This document shows, piece by piece, positions 37,814 to 46,586 of a DNA stretch of 60,373 nt (position 1 is its first letter; each line of letters opens with the position of its first letter). The stretch is from Calothrix sp. MO_167.B12 (GTDB lineage Bacteria > Cyanobacteriota > Cyanobacteriia > Cyanobacteriales > Nostocaceae). A program made the position numbers and the translations under genes. The stretch lies in assembly GCA_030066045.1 (NCBI GenBank), contig JASJCJ010000024.1, positions 1 through 60,373 on the forward strand. Reading direction: 5' to 3'. The notes beneath the pieces are model-generated. The model saw only the letters and a program-made list of their open reading frames with translations. It searched no databases and was not told the DNA's origin.

Positions 37814-39439
37814 ATGCCCCAACTAGCACCACATATATTTGAACTTTTATATCAACAGGGAGTACGACACGCCTTTGGTATTCCTGGTGATTTTGCTTTA
37901 ACTCTTTACGATGCCCTGACAGCTAGTAAAATTGAACCTGTTGTCATGACTCACGAACCTTGTGTTGGCTTTGCGGCTGATGCATATTCCCGCATTCGTG
38001 GTTTGGGTTTAGCTGTCGTCACCTATGGCGTGGGTGGATTGAACATGGTGAATGCAGTGGCTGGAGCCTATGCCGAAAAATCACCCCTAGTAATTTTAAG
38101 TGGCGCGCCGGGAGTTAAGGAAAGACAACTACATCAATTACTGCACCATAAAGTTAAAACCTTTGATACTCAACGCCGGGTTTACGAAGAAATAACGCGG
38201 TATGCCGCCACATTAAATGACCCCAAAACAGCCGATGCCGAAATCCATCGTGCCCTTGATTATGCCATTACCTTTAAGCGACCTGTATATCTAGAGATTC
38301 CTAGGGATATGGTGTATGCAGAGATAGAAGAAGTAACACACCATCCGCCTCCTGTTAAGCATACCGATCCAGATACCCTAACAGAAGCCCTGGCAGAAAC
38401 ATTAGAAATGTTGAATGGGGCGAAATCTCCCGTCATCCTTGCTTGTACGGAAGTTCACCGCTTTGGCTTACAACAGCAGGTAATTGCCCTGGCAGAAAAA
38501 TTAGGAGTGCCAGTTTGTTCCACCATGTTGGGCAAATCGGTATTTCCAGAAGGTCATCCCCAATACATCGGTATTTACAACGGTGAGGCGGGAGATCCTT
38601 ACGTGCAAAATATGGTGGAAGAATCAGATTGTTTGTTGATGTTGGGTGTATTTATGACTGACATCAATATGGGTATGTTTACCGCTCACTTAGATTTAGG
38701 TCATACTATCTACGCCACTTCCGAACGCCTTGCCATTAAACATCATGAGTACCCTAATGTCAGGTTTGAGGATTTCATTACAGCCCTGTGTAACCATCCC
38801 CATCTACCCCATTGGGAACCATCGGCAATTGCCACAATGAAACCCCGTGTTGCTCCATCCCCAGGCAAGATTTCTATGGGTGGGCTATTGTACGAACTAA
38901 ATCACTTCATTGACAACAACACCCTGTTAGTTACGGATGTGGGGGATGTGTTGTTTGCAGCCGATGACATCCAGACACGGGAAGGTACATCTTTTTTATG
39001 TCCAGCCTTCTATGCCAGCATGGGATTTGGCATTCCCGGTGTAATTGGGGCTCAACTAGCCGATCCTTTCCGACGAGCGATCGCTTTAGTTGGGGATGGT
39101 GCATTCCAAATGACAGGGATGGAACTACTGACAGCACAACGCTTGGGACTGAAACCCATTGTCATTGTTGTCAACAACGGTGCATTCACCTCTTTGCGGG
39201 CAATGGCTCATGAGCAAGCTCCATTTGTGAATATTCCTACCCTCAACTACGCCAGACTAGCAGAAGTCTTAGGCGGTCGGGGCTTAGTGGTAGAAACAGG
39301 TAGACAACTGCAAAAAGCATTACAACTAGCGCGAGAGTGTGACACTTTTAGTATTCTTGACGTGCGGATTTCACCGGATGATGTATCGCCGGGTTTGGAA
39401 AGGGTGAGTGCTTTATTTGCCAAGAAATTGAAAGGATGA
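37814..39439 (+). CDS. Thiamine-diphosphate 2-keto-acid decarboxylase
   Basis: 541 residues, the length of indolepyruvate/phenylpyruvate decarboxylases. The N-terminal Pyr domain has FGIPGDFALTLYDAL and the cofactor-activating Glu48 in MTHEPCVGFAADAYSR. Tandem His residues lie in HQLLHHKV (catalytic HH of this family). The PP domain carries GDGAFQMTGMELL..VIVVNNGAF (ThDP/Mg motif, about 426-456). The predicted reaction is 2-keto acid to aldehyde and CO2. It lies 290 bp upstream of an amino-acid dehydrogenase, which would supply the keto acid. An acetolactate-synthase-like carboligase role (as in ScyA) is possible. Strong ribosome-binding site GGAGGTAGGAG. Confidence 0.85.
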   Translation: MPQLAPHIFELLYQQGVRHAFGIPGDFALTLYDALTASKIEPVVMTHEPCVGFAADAYSRIRGLGLAVVTYGVGGLNMVNAVAGAYAEKSPLVILSGAPGVKERQLHQLLHHKVKTFDTQRRVYEEITRYAATLNDPKTADAEIHRALDYAITFKRPVYLEIPRDMVYAEIEEVTHHPPPVKHTDPDTLTEALAETLEMLNGAKSPVILACTEVHRFGLQQQVIALAEKLGVPVCSTMLGKSVFPEGHPQYIGIYNGEAGDPYVQNMVEESDCLLMLGVFMTDINMGMFTAHLDLGHTIYATSERLAIKHHEYPNVRFEDFITALCNHPHLPHWEPSAIATMKPRVAPSPGKISMGGLLYELNHFIDNNTLLVTDVGDVLFAADDIQTREGTSFLCPAFYASMGFGIPGVIGAQLADPFRRAIALVGDGAFQMTGMELLTAQRLGLKPIVIVVNNGAFTSLRAMAHEQAPFVNIPTLNYARLAEVLGGRGLVVETGRQLQKALQLARECDTFSILDVRISPDDVSPGLERVSALFAKKLKG

Positions 39440-39728
39440 AGGTCAATTACTACCACACCAACTTTGCTGGGTTAAAGGAGTGGGAGCATCTTGCTCCCTG
39501 CTTGTAAATAGGGAGCGTCCCGCTCCCTGCTGTAAGGAAGCGGGCTGTCCGGCTCGCACTACAGCAGCCCATCATAATTAATTTGGTGGAACACTAGTTA
39601 TGAGGGGTAGAGAAAAAAACCGCAAAGACGCTAAGAACGCAAAGGAAGAAAAAAAAGAAGATAGGTAATCTTACACCACCGAAGGGAGTAGTTAGTCCCA
39701 ATCTTATATTAAGTATAGAGGAGTACAT
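39440..39728. repeat. Palindromic GGGAGC/GCTCCC and AGCCGG repeats
   Basis: gggagcatcttgctccc and gggagcgtcccgctccc (39482-39528), then gaagcgggctgtccggctcg (39537-39556), form consecutive hairpins; a similar array lies at 50450-50500. A short dispersed repeat (39605-39690) follows. They sit between the decarboxylase and dehydrogenase genes and may influence transcript stability. Confidence 0.65.
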
Positions 39729-40928
39729 ATGTATTCAACTTCTCAACCTATTACTCAACAATCAGATATCAATAAACCCAATATATCGGCACAGTTAACC
39801 ACAGATAATGAAAACCAAGCACTACATCAAGAAGCCATCTTCCAGTTTGCTGATGACCTAGGACCAGCCAAAATTATCCATATCTACGACCCTGGAACAG
39901 GTTTAAAAGCCATTCTAGTTGTGGATAACGTCGCTTGTGGAGCATCTATTGGTGGAGTCCGCATGGCACCTGATGTGACCACAGAAGAAGTTTTCCGACT
40001 AGCCCGTGCCATGACCCTCAAAAATGCAGCAGCAGACTTACCCCACGGTGGTGGTAAAGCTGCTATCTTAGCTGACCCCAAAATGCCTGTGGCTCAGAAG
40101 GAAATATTAATACGTGCCTTTGCTCGTGCTATTAAAGACATCATTGAATATACACCTGGTCCTGACATGGGCACGGATGAACGATGCATGGGTTGGGTGA
40201 AGTCAGAAATTGGACGGGCTATAGGATTGCCACGGGAAATTGGGGGCATTCCCCTGGATGAAATTGGTGCTACTGGTTTTGGACTCAGTATTTGCGCTGA
40301 AGTTGCTAGTAATTATTGTGATATCAACCTGGAAGGAGCGCGGATTGTCATTCAAGGTTTTGGCTCTGTGGGGCAACACGCCGCTCGTTTTTTAGCAGCT
40401 AAAGGTGCTGTACTAGTTGCCGCAGCAGATTCCCAGGGAACCATCTTCAATCCCCAAGGTATTGATATTGAACACCTGATCCAACTCAAAAGTGTTGGTA
40501 AAAGTGTAATTGATTACACCCAAGGGCAAAAACTAGATCGGGATGGGGTAATTGACATTCCCTGTGATATTTGGATACCAGCAGCTAGACCAGATGTGAT
40601 TCATGGTGACAATGTAGATCGGCTGCAAACTAAACTGGTTCTACAAGGGGCAAATATTCCTTTTACCGCAGAAGCAGAAAGAATATGCCATGAACGTCAT
40701 ATTCTCGTGATTCCTGATTTTATCGCCAATGCCGGGGGCGTAATTTGCGGGGCGGTAGAGTATGCTGGTGGCAATCAGAAAAATGCTTTCCAAGCTATTG
40801 AAAAGAAGATTCGCCAAAATAGCACCTTAGTTTTGGAAACAGCTACTAAAACGGGAATACAACCACGAGAGGTAGCGGTGGAACTAGCCAAACGGCGAAC
40901 CTGTACAGTGACGAAGTGGTGGGAGTAG
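39729..40928 (+). CDS. Glu/Leu/Phe/Val dehydrogenase
   Basis: 399 residues. The dehydrogenase N-domain has GGVRMAPDVT, ADLPHGGGKAAILADPK (catalytic Lys), and TPGPDMGTDERCMGWV (catalytic Asp). The NAD(P) domain has VIQGFGSVGQHAARFLAAKGA. Family members oxidatively deaminate amino acids to 2-keto acids, reversibly. The unusual N-terminal 35 residues are polar. The strong GAGGAG before ATG at 39729 supports the start. Paired with the upstream ThDP decarboxylase it could convert an amino acid to an aldehyde. The ScyB-like role in scytonemin synthesis is an alternative, but no other scytonemin genes are here. Confidence 0.87.
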   Translation: MYSTSQPITQQSDINKPNISAQLTTDNENQALHQEAIFQFADDLGPAKIIHIYDPGTGLKAILVVDNVACGASIGGVRMAPDVTTEEVFRLARAMTLKNAAADLPHGGGKAAILADPKMPVAQKEILIRAFARAIKDIIEYTPGPDMGTDERCMGWVKSEIGRAIGLPREIGGIPLDEIGATGFGLSICAEVASNYCDINLEGARIVIQGFGSVGQHAARFLAAKGAVLVAAADSQGTIFNPQGIDIEHLIQLKSVGKSVIDYTQGQKLDRDGVIDIPCDIWIPAARPDVIHGDNVDRLQTKLVLQGANIPFTAEAERICHERHILVIPDFIANAGGVICGAVEYAGGNQKNAFQAIEKKIRQNSTLVLETATKTGIQPREVAVELAKRRTCTVTKWWE

Positions 40929-41190
40929 GGAGAGTGTGGGGAGTGTGGGGAGTGTGGGGAGTGAAGGAGGGAAGGAGTGAAGGAGTGAAGGAGAAAAAAC
41001 TCTAACAAATGTATCCGTTCCCCAATTCTTTACTTCATCCCATCACCTCATCACCTCATCAATGATGAATGAATAAAGTTGAAAATTGTTCAGAAAATCC
41101 AGAGCGTTGCCCTTGGTAATTAACAGTTTCGAGGAACAGTTGATTCCAGGGTGTTAGTCAATATTTACTATAAATAACTTTTAAGAAACA
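40929..41190. repeat. Heptamer repeats and spacer
   Basis: GGGAGTGT and GGAGTGAA units lie at 40929-40993, followed by 200 bp with no gene. The repeats separate the dehydrogenase from the flavoprotein fusion, so cotranscription is uncertain. Confidence 0.6.
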
Positions 41191-43821
41191 ATGACACAAA
41201 ATCATGAAATACCAACCTACGATACCGTAATTGTAGGTGGTGGAATTGCAGGAATGTATTGCAGCCTCATGCTGGCACGAAAGAATCAGCGAGTAGCTTT
41301 GTTTGAAAAGTCAAATCGCTGGGGAGGACGCATTGAAACTGTAAAAATGGGAAAAGGTAAAGAATTCAAAGCTGAATTTGGTGCCATGCGTTATGAAGAA
41401 AAAGGACAAAAGTTACTGAAAAATTTGCTCGATGAATTGAAGTTAGAGTATTCTCCTTTTCCACCATATCAGTCTGCTAAACCAAAATGGCCAGATTACA
41501 ATATCCAAGATCCCGAAGAACAAAGATGGCAGGAAGATCCTTTAAATCTTCTGAGAATGGGCATTTTAAAAGTCCTGGGAATGTACAGGGATGGGATGTC
41601 TAAAAAGGAAATGGATGATGAAATCGCCAAATTCGAGCAACAAGAACCTGCATCTGCCCCAGAATATGACTTTGACAACTTACGCAAAACTGCCAGACAA
41701 GGGGGTAAACCTAACGGAGAACTACTATATACTCGTGGTTTTTGGAACGCTTTAAGTGATGCTTTGAGTCATCGTGCAGTTTTGAAAATTAGAGATATGG
41801 GGAACTTTTATCATATTATTTCCGAAAACCCAAATGCTATTGAATGGATTATTTTCTGGCTGCGTGGGTTACAACCCCATGATAAATTGGTTGGGATTAA
41901 AGGAGGTTCGGCACAAATTACCAACAAAATTCTCAAGAAACTCGATGCATTTAACAACTTCAGCCGAAAAAGCAACCAAGAATTGAGGGGAATGAGTTCT
42001 GAAGGGGAACTAATTAGGCTCTATTTTCGAGGAGAAATTGAAGAAGTTCTCGCTAAGCACGTTATATTGGCTTTGCCAAAACAATCTTTGATTCGTTTGT
42101 CACCATACTTCCCTGAAACAATACGAGAAGCCTTGGATGGAGTAATTCCCATTCCCCTACTGAAACTATTTTTTGTGACTGATGCTCCTTGGTGGGATGA
42201 AGATACTCAACCTCAAACAGGAGCATACACCCTGCCCACAAGAGAAATGCATTATTATCAAGAACAGTCTCTTCAACTCAATCAAGACAGGCAGCAGCAA
42301 TATGAAGCAGAGCTAGATAAAGGATTAGTTTCACAAGATATACGTAATGAATTTCTCGATGCTGGGATTGAGCTTCCTGATGATATGACCGTGGAAAAGA
42401 AAAATAACGATACTGGTTGGGTAATTTATTACACCTCTTACCGCAAAAGCCACGAGTATTTTATCCGCAAGGAGGACTTTTCAGTATTTAACAAAAACGG
42501 TAAGGGTATGGTGATGGTTTATACAGATAGCATTGCAAGTGAATATTGGAACAATTATATACTTGCTCCTAACCATCACGATCAAGCGGAAATTAGAGGG
42601 GATTTGAGATTGGTCAAGCAGTTCTTCAAATACTTCACCAATGGCTTGGAGATGGAGCACCAGGAGACTGACACTTCTGATAGCAGTATTTCACCTAATA
42701 GCTGGCAGCATTTTCCAAATAAATCAGCCCAAAATATTGTTGAAGAACTAAAAAGAACCATTGAAGATTTCGGTATTCATGACTGGGGTAAAGAACCCTA
42801 TGGTGCTGCCTGTCATGCATGGCGACCTAATACCAAGTCATGGGAAATGATTGTCCGCTTGAGAGCTTTTAGTCTCATAAATGACCGAGACAAACATAAA
42901 AATATTCATGTATGTGGTGAAGCTTACTCTGATTACCATGGATTTATTGAAGGGGCGTTACGTTCTGCTCAGGGCGTTTTGGATTGGATAAATGCTCAAG
43001 AATACCCAGAAAATGTGCCAAGTGGCGAAGAAGAGAGGATAAAATTACATATCCCAATTGACACTAGCTTTGACCAACAGTCAGCTTTTTCCCTCAGTAG
43101 CTCAGAACAGCTAGGGTCAGTCAAAGCCACCGAAGAAAGGATAATCCTGCATTCACTAAAAACACAAGACTTCAATTGTATTACCGACTATGCCTTGGAA
43201 GCCCTAAATTCTGTAAATCTAGATAAAATTGAGTCTTTCTTTGGCGATCTACCTGCCGATCCATATTTAGAAGGAAACTATTGCTTTAGACGGCTCTCTC
43301 GCTTCCAGGTGTATGAACATAGCTTAATTAAATTACCGCACCGCCCTTTATTTCAAAGTAAAGAATATAATCCCTTAATGGGTGACTTGGTCAGAGAGTT
43401 TTCAGAACTAGATGATGCTCTGATCGAACTTGAAGACTTTCAAAAAGTGGTCTTGGAGTTTTTTGAGTTCTGTAAGGTTTGTTCCGCTGCGAACGAAGTG
43501 GGCGTTCATCAGATTAGAATTTTTGCTTCTCCTGAGGAAGCAGGTCAGTCAGTGCCGGAAGTTATCCACAGATATGGTGTAGATCTGGTTGGGATATTCT
43601 GCGTTAACCGAGAAAGGATTGAAGGAGGAGAAACCTACCTTTACAAATCGAAGGACGGCAACCCGATTTTTACCAAAATTCTTAATCCTGGTGAATTGCT
43701 AGTTTTTAATGACCGTCAGTTCTTTCACTTTACTTCTGTGGTCAAAGCTATATCTTCTCAAGAGAAAGGAATCAAGGACGTTATTGTTTTGACTTGCCCA
43801 GGCTTACTACCTCCAGAGTAG
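41191..43821 (+). CDS. Flavin amino-acid-oxidase-like protein fused to a 2OG-Fe(II) oxygenase-like domain
   Basis: 876 residues, two domains. Residues 10-615 form a flavin amine oxidase: GGGIAG (16-21), FEKS (38-41), GGR (45-47), EFGAMR (62-67, the substrate-Arg motif), and the C-terminal FAD segment HVCGEAYSDYHGFIEGALRSA. Residues about 690-876 match the 2OG-Fe dioxygenase family of isoleucine-4-hydroxylase type (PF10014): VHQIRIFASPEE, VIHRYGVDLVGIFCVNRE, GGETYLYKSKDG and ELLVFNDRQFFHFT. Family iron ligands are H-x-D and a distal His; here His793 and His846 are present, but the Asp position is Tyr795 (codon TAT). The domain may be redox-silent or use a changed site. Neighbouring decarboxylase and dehydrogenase suggest amino-acid modification. 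No HIP1 site. Confidence 0.8.
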   Translation: MTQNHEIPTYDTVIVGGGIAGMYCSLMLARKNQRVALFEKSNRWGGRIETVKMGKGKEFKAEFGAMRYEEKGQKLLKNLLDELKLEYSPFPPYQSAKPKWPDYNIQDPEEQRWQEDPLNLLRMGILKVLGMYRDGMSKKEMDDEIAKFEQQEPASAPEYDFDNLRKTARQGGKPNGELLYTRGFWNALSDALSHRAVLKIRDMGNFYHIISENPNAIEWIIFWLRGLQPHDKLVGIKGGSAQITNKILKKLDAFNNFSRKSNQELRGMSSEGELIRLYFRGEIEEVLAKHVILALPKQSLIRLSPYFPETIREALDGVIPIPLLKLFFVTDAPWWDEDTQPQTGAYTLPTREMHYYQEQSLQLNQDRQQQYEAELDKGLVSQDIRNEFLDAGIELPDDMTVEKKNNDTGWVIYYTSYRKSHEYFIRKEDFSVFNKNGKGMVMVYTDSIASEYWNNYILAPNHHDQAEIRGDLRLVKQFFKYFTNGLEMEHQETDTSDSSISPNSWQHFPNKSAQNIVEELKRTIEDFGIHDWGKEPYGAACHAWRPNTKSWEMIVRLRAFSLINDRDKHKNIHVCGEAYSDYHGFIEGALRSAQGVLDWINAQEYPENVPSGEEERIKLHIPIDTSFDQQSAFSLSSSEQLGSVKATEERIILHSLKTQDFNCITDYALEALNSVNLDKIESFFGDLPADPYLEGNYCFRRLSRFQVYEHSLIKLPHRPLFQSKEYNPLMGDLVREFSELDDALIELEDFQKVVLEFFEFCKVCSAANEVGVHQIRIFASPEEAGQSVPEVIHRYGVDLVGIFCVNRERIEGGETYLYKSKDGNPIFTKILNPGELLVFNDRQFFHFTSVVKAISSQEKGIKDVIVLTCPGLLPPE

Positions 43822-43855
43822 CAATGAAACATAAAGTATTCAAACTTCCCATTAG

Positions 43856-44012
43856 TCTAAACAAGCAGCTAATAAATTAGAAGGTGTTGCAGGTATACCC
43901 GTGGGCATTATTAAAGCCGGGTATAAACCAAATCCTGATTGTCTGCTGCAAGTGGCATCCATCCAAACCTTAATCCGCCGTCAACCACCGCCAGCATCCC
44001 TGGTAATTTTTG
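43856..44012 (+). pseudogene. DEAD/DEAH-box helicase fragment
   Basis: The frame gives AANKLEGVAGIPVGI, then IKAGYKPNPDCLLQVASIQT and LIRRQPPPASLVIFD, which corresponds to helicase motifs Ia to II of a superfamily-2 restriction-type helicase. It ends where the Walker-B DExH would complete. There is no start and no remaining domain. At 44010-44013 it is joined directly to a different gene fragment. Confidence 0.6.
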
Positions 44013-44300
44013 ACGGTGCAGGTTTTCTACAGTCTTTCCGTAACAGGAGTGGGGATATTTTCAACTGCTACTTGGATTTATGCAACACAAAACCGTAGAT
44101 TAGTCGATGCCAAAATATCCGATGATGAAATCCGTCATATTCGCCAAGAAAGCTATATCGAACCTATTGTCTCACTTCTAGCAGTTGGGGGAGCTTTAAT
44201 CGCTCCTTGGGGTTGGACGGCAACTTTATCTGTAGGACTTCTCTTCGCTTATTTAATTTATTTTGCGCTAAAGCGATCACCAGAAAAAAGTTCTCAATAA
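44010..44300 (+). pseudogene. TMEM175-like (DUF1211) C-terminal fragment
   Basis: FYSLSVTGVGIFSTATWIYA, TQNRRLVDAKI and the final two hydrophobic segments (PIVSLLAVGGALIAPWGW, LSVGLLFAYLIYFAL) match the C-terminal half of bacterial TMEM175 potassium-channel proteins. The first half, with the RxxxFSD filter helix, is missing, and the fragment abuts helicase sequence. It opens with TTG after no ribosome-binding site. Probably not expressed. Confidence 0.65.
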
Positions 44301-44346
44301 TATAATAATTTGTATGATTTTTTTGTTTTCCAAAAGATATGAATTT

Positions 44347-45639
44347 ATGCCATTGTCCATTGCCTTAATTGCCCAGGATAATAGAAAGAATGAGATTGTC
44401 GTTTTAGCCAAAAAATATTATTCAATTCTTGCTCGCTACGATCTAATTGCTACAAGTGGCACAGGACAAAAGATTGAGCAAGAAGCAGGATTATCCGTCA
44501 ATAAAGTAAAATCGAGTTCGGAGGGAGGCATTCTACAGATAGCAGCCCAAGTTGTCACGGGGGAAGTAGTAGGCGTAATATTTTTGATGGATGGGCTAAA
44601 CTCCCAAACTCCCGAACCTGATTGTCAAGCTTTAATTAGGATCTGTAACTTTTACGATATACCTCTAGCCACTAATATCTCTACTGCCGAATTATCGATT
44701 CAAGCCGTAGCCAAACTGAGAGATGCTTATTTGATTTTCAACCCTGTAGCAGGACAAGGGAATCCAGACCGAGATTTAGAAATGATTCGTCGTATTCTTG
44801 AACCCCAGATGAATCTCCACACTATTTTTACCCAACCAGAACTCGACCCAGCCATTCAAGCTAAAGAAGCGATCGCCAAAATACAAGCCAATCAAACTGA
44901 AGACCAAACAGGTTGCGTAATTGCTTCGGGAGGAGATGGTACAGTATCAGCGATCGCTGGAGCAACTATTGACACGGGAATACCCTTGGGTGTTATTCCT
45001 CGTGGTACTGCCAATGCTTTTTCAGTTGCTTTGGGGCTGCCAACTAATCTCAGACTGGCTTGTGAAACTATTGCAGCAGGAAATACGAGAATGGTGGACG
45101 CAGCCTATTGTAATAAAATCCCGATGATTCTCTTGGCTGGGGTAGGTTTTGAAGCAGGGATGGTCAATAATGCCAATCGAGAGCTAAAAAATCGCTTGGG
45201 AACTCTTGCTTATGTTCTTTCTGGAGCGCAGCAATTTTTTACGCAACAGGATTTTCAGGCTCAAATTGAGATTGATGGTCAAATTTTAGAATTTAAAACA
45301 GGTGCAGTTACGGTTGCCAATGCTGCTCCTGCAACTTCGATTATGGCTCAAGGCTTTGGTGCTGTTATTCCCGACGATGGTCTTTTAGAAGTGACAATTC
45401 CTGTATCTAAAACTTGGCTGGAAGGAATTAATACATCAGCAGCTTTACTCACTTCTGCTCTTGCTAAATCGGAAGTTGAAGACCAAAATCTAATTCGTTT
45501 GCGTACTAATAAGCTTAAGTTAACCACCGAGCCAACTCAAAAACTAGTAGTAGATGGCGAAGTATTTGATGAAAACCCCATTGAGTTTATTTGTGTGCCT
45601 AATGGCTTAACTATTTTTTCTCGGTTAAGTTCAGTTTGA
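44347..45639 (+). CDS. Methylglyoxal-synthase-fold / diacylglycerol-kinase-like fusion
   Basis: About 430 residues from ATG at 44347 (an upstream ATG at 44314 is in frame). Residues 1-120 have the MgsA fold (IALIAQDNRKNEIVVLAKKY, LIATSGTGQKI, PEPDCQALIRICNFYDIPLATN). The catalytic H of AHD is Q, and the GGDQ aspartate reads GGIL (SSEGGILQIA), while the Asp of FLMDGL remains. From about 125 a DAGK/LCB5 domain follows: LIFNPVAGQGNPD, ASGGDGTVSAIAG, GVIPRGTANAFSVALG. Related cyanobacterial fusions exist. It probably phosphorylates a lipid, with the MGS part as a ligand sensor. Confidence 0.82.
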   Translation: MPLSIALIAQDNRKNEIVVLAKKYYSILARYDLIATSGTGQKIEQEAGLSVNKVKSSSEGGILQIAAQVVTGEVVGVIFLMDGLNSQTPEPDCQALIRICNFYDIPLATNISTAELSIQAVAKLRDAYLIFNPVAGQGNPDRDLEMIRRILEPQMNLHTIFTQPELDPAIQAKEAIAKIQANQTEDQTGCVIASGGDGTVSAIAGATIDTGIPLGVIPRGTANAFSVALGLPTNLRLACETIAAGNTRMVDAAYCNKIPMILLAGVGFEAGMVNNANRELKNRLGTLAYVLSGAQQFFTQQDFQAQIEIDGQILEFKTGAVTVANAAPATSIMAQGFGAVIPDDGLLEVTIPVSKTWLEGINTSAALLTSALAKSEVEDQNLIRLRTNKLKLTTEPTQKLVVDGEVFDENPIEFICVPNGLTIFSRLSSV

Positions 45640-46153
45640 CACTCCCGGTGGTGTGTAGTAATTAGGGTTTGCTGAATAACTGAAAAATATTGATGTATCA
45701 ATTCTTTGAGGCTATTTTATTGGGTCAGGGCGTGCAAGTCAATTAGGATTTTAAACCTAAAATCCTTGCATCTGCTATTTTTGATGGTAAAAAGAATAGA
45801 AACCCATAGGCACCGAACTATTGCCTATTCCCTATTCCCTATTCCCTACCCCCACCAAGAGACTTTTTCAGCAAGCCCTAATTAAAGCTATCTGAGGAGT
45901 TGGTGGTAGGGGCGAGGGCAATCATTATGCAAGATTGCTAGGTTACAAATCTTTTTTCAGATGACCAAAATGGTGTCACTTGTCAATGTGTCCAAGATGA
46001 CATAGGATAACGTACTTAGTTTTCAGGTTTACTAAAGACCCAAACAAGTGCTTGAAGACTTATCCCTTACCCGGATTTCTCACCAAGATTGAAAAAAGAG
46101 GGGTCAAAAACTGCCAAAATGTATATTACACAAGAATCTCGGCAGTTTAAAGC
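45640..46153. other. Intergenic region with a MITE and IS1380 flank
   Basis: The first half is occupied by the MITE-like element at 45659-45884. The second half is AT-rich and leads into the IS1380 remnant, whose left end is not precisely placed. No gene is seen. Confidence 0.5.
45659..45884. mobile_element. MITE-like element, about 226 bp
   Basis: TAATTAGGGTTTGCTGAA (from 45659) and TTCAGCAAGCCCTAATTA (45867-45884) are inverted ends with one mismatch. The outer TAATTA may be the duplicated target. There is no coding capacity. The inner part contains ccctattccctattcccta repeats, like those at 355-370 and 24680-24720. The tip ggg(t/c)ttgctgaa resembles ends of cyanobacterial DDE insertion sequences. 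Confidence 0.6.
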
Positions 46154-46586
46154 ATGACCCCAGATAAAAATCATTCTATACCGAAGCAGTTCATATTTGG
46201 ACAAGAAAAGTCATGTCCAGTTGTAGTGAATTTCAATGGTGAGCCTGTAACATCGGATGCAGGATTAACATTAATTGGGGAACTAGACAGAAAAAGAGAA
46301 ATAACATCACGATTGGCGGCATGTTTCAAAGATTACCGAGACCCAAATAAAGTTTTATATCCAGTTCATAACTTACAGCAGTTTTCATCTATTTGAACTA
46401 CATCTTCATGTAGGGGTTTAGCAATGCTAAACCCCTACGGTGTGGTCTATTTACCTGAAAATCGCTGTAATTGCACAAAGGATATATGGCTTAATCATGG
46501 GCTATGAAGATATAAATGACCATGAAACTCTACGTCACGACCCAATATTTGCACTTGCAGTGGGCAACGTTATTACGTTATGCTAA
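46154..46586 (+). pseudogene. IS1380-family transposase, N-terminal remnant
   Basis: Before the MITE: VVNFNGEPVTSDAGLTLI, ELDRKREITSRLAACFKDYR, PNKVLYPVHNL. After it: IAQRIYGLIMGYEDINDHET, LRHDPIFALAVGN. Both match the N-terminal region of IS1380 transposases (about 430 residues). Deleting the MITE and one TA copy restores a continuous 112-residue frame, which then stops at 46584 through a second lesion. The catalytic domain is absent, so it is dead. Confidence 0.88.
46376..46467. mobile_element. 92-bp MITE inserted in the IS1380 remnant
   Basis: Flanked by TA (46374-46375 and 46468-46469). Ends CAGCAGTTTTCATC and (complement) CAGCGATTTTCAGG are imperfect inverted repeats. The centre is a 14-bp perfect palindrome arm pair (GTAGGGGTTTAGCA, 46410-46423, and its complement to 46438). 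A TA target duplication is typical of IS630/Tc1-mariner-mobilised MITEs. The insertion creates a TGA stop at 46394. Confidence 0.85.

Noticed and set aside
37814-40928. Scytonemin genes scyA and scyB
   Set aside because: The two enzyme classes fit, but no scyC, D, E or F-type genes are adjacent and the decarboxylase length favours the indolepyruvate/phenylpyruvate type; left unnamed.
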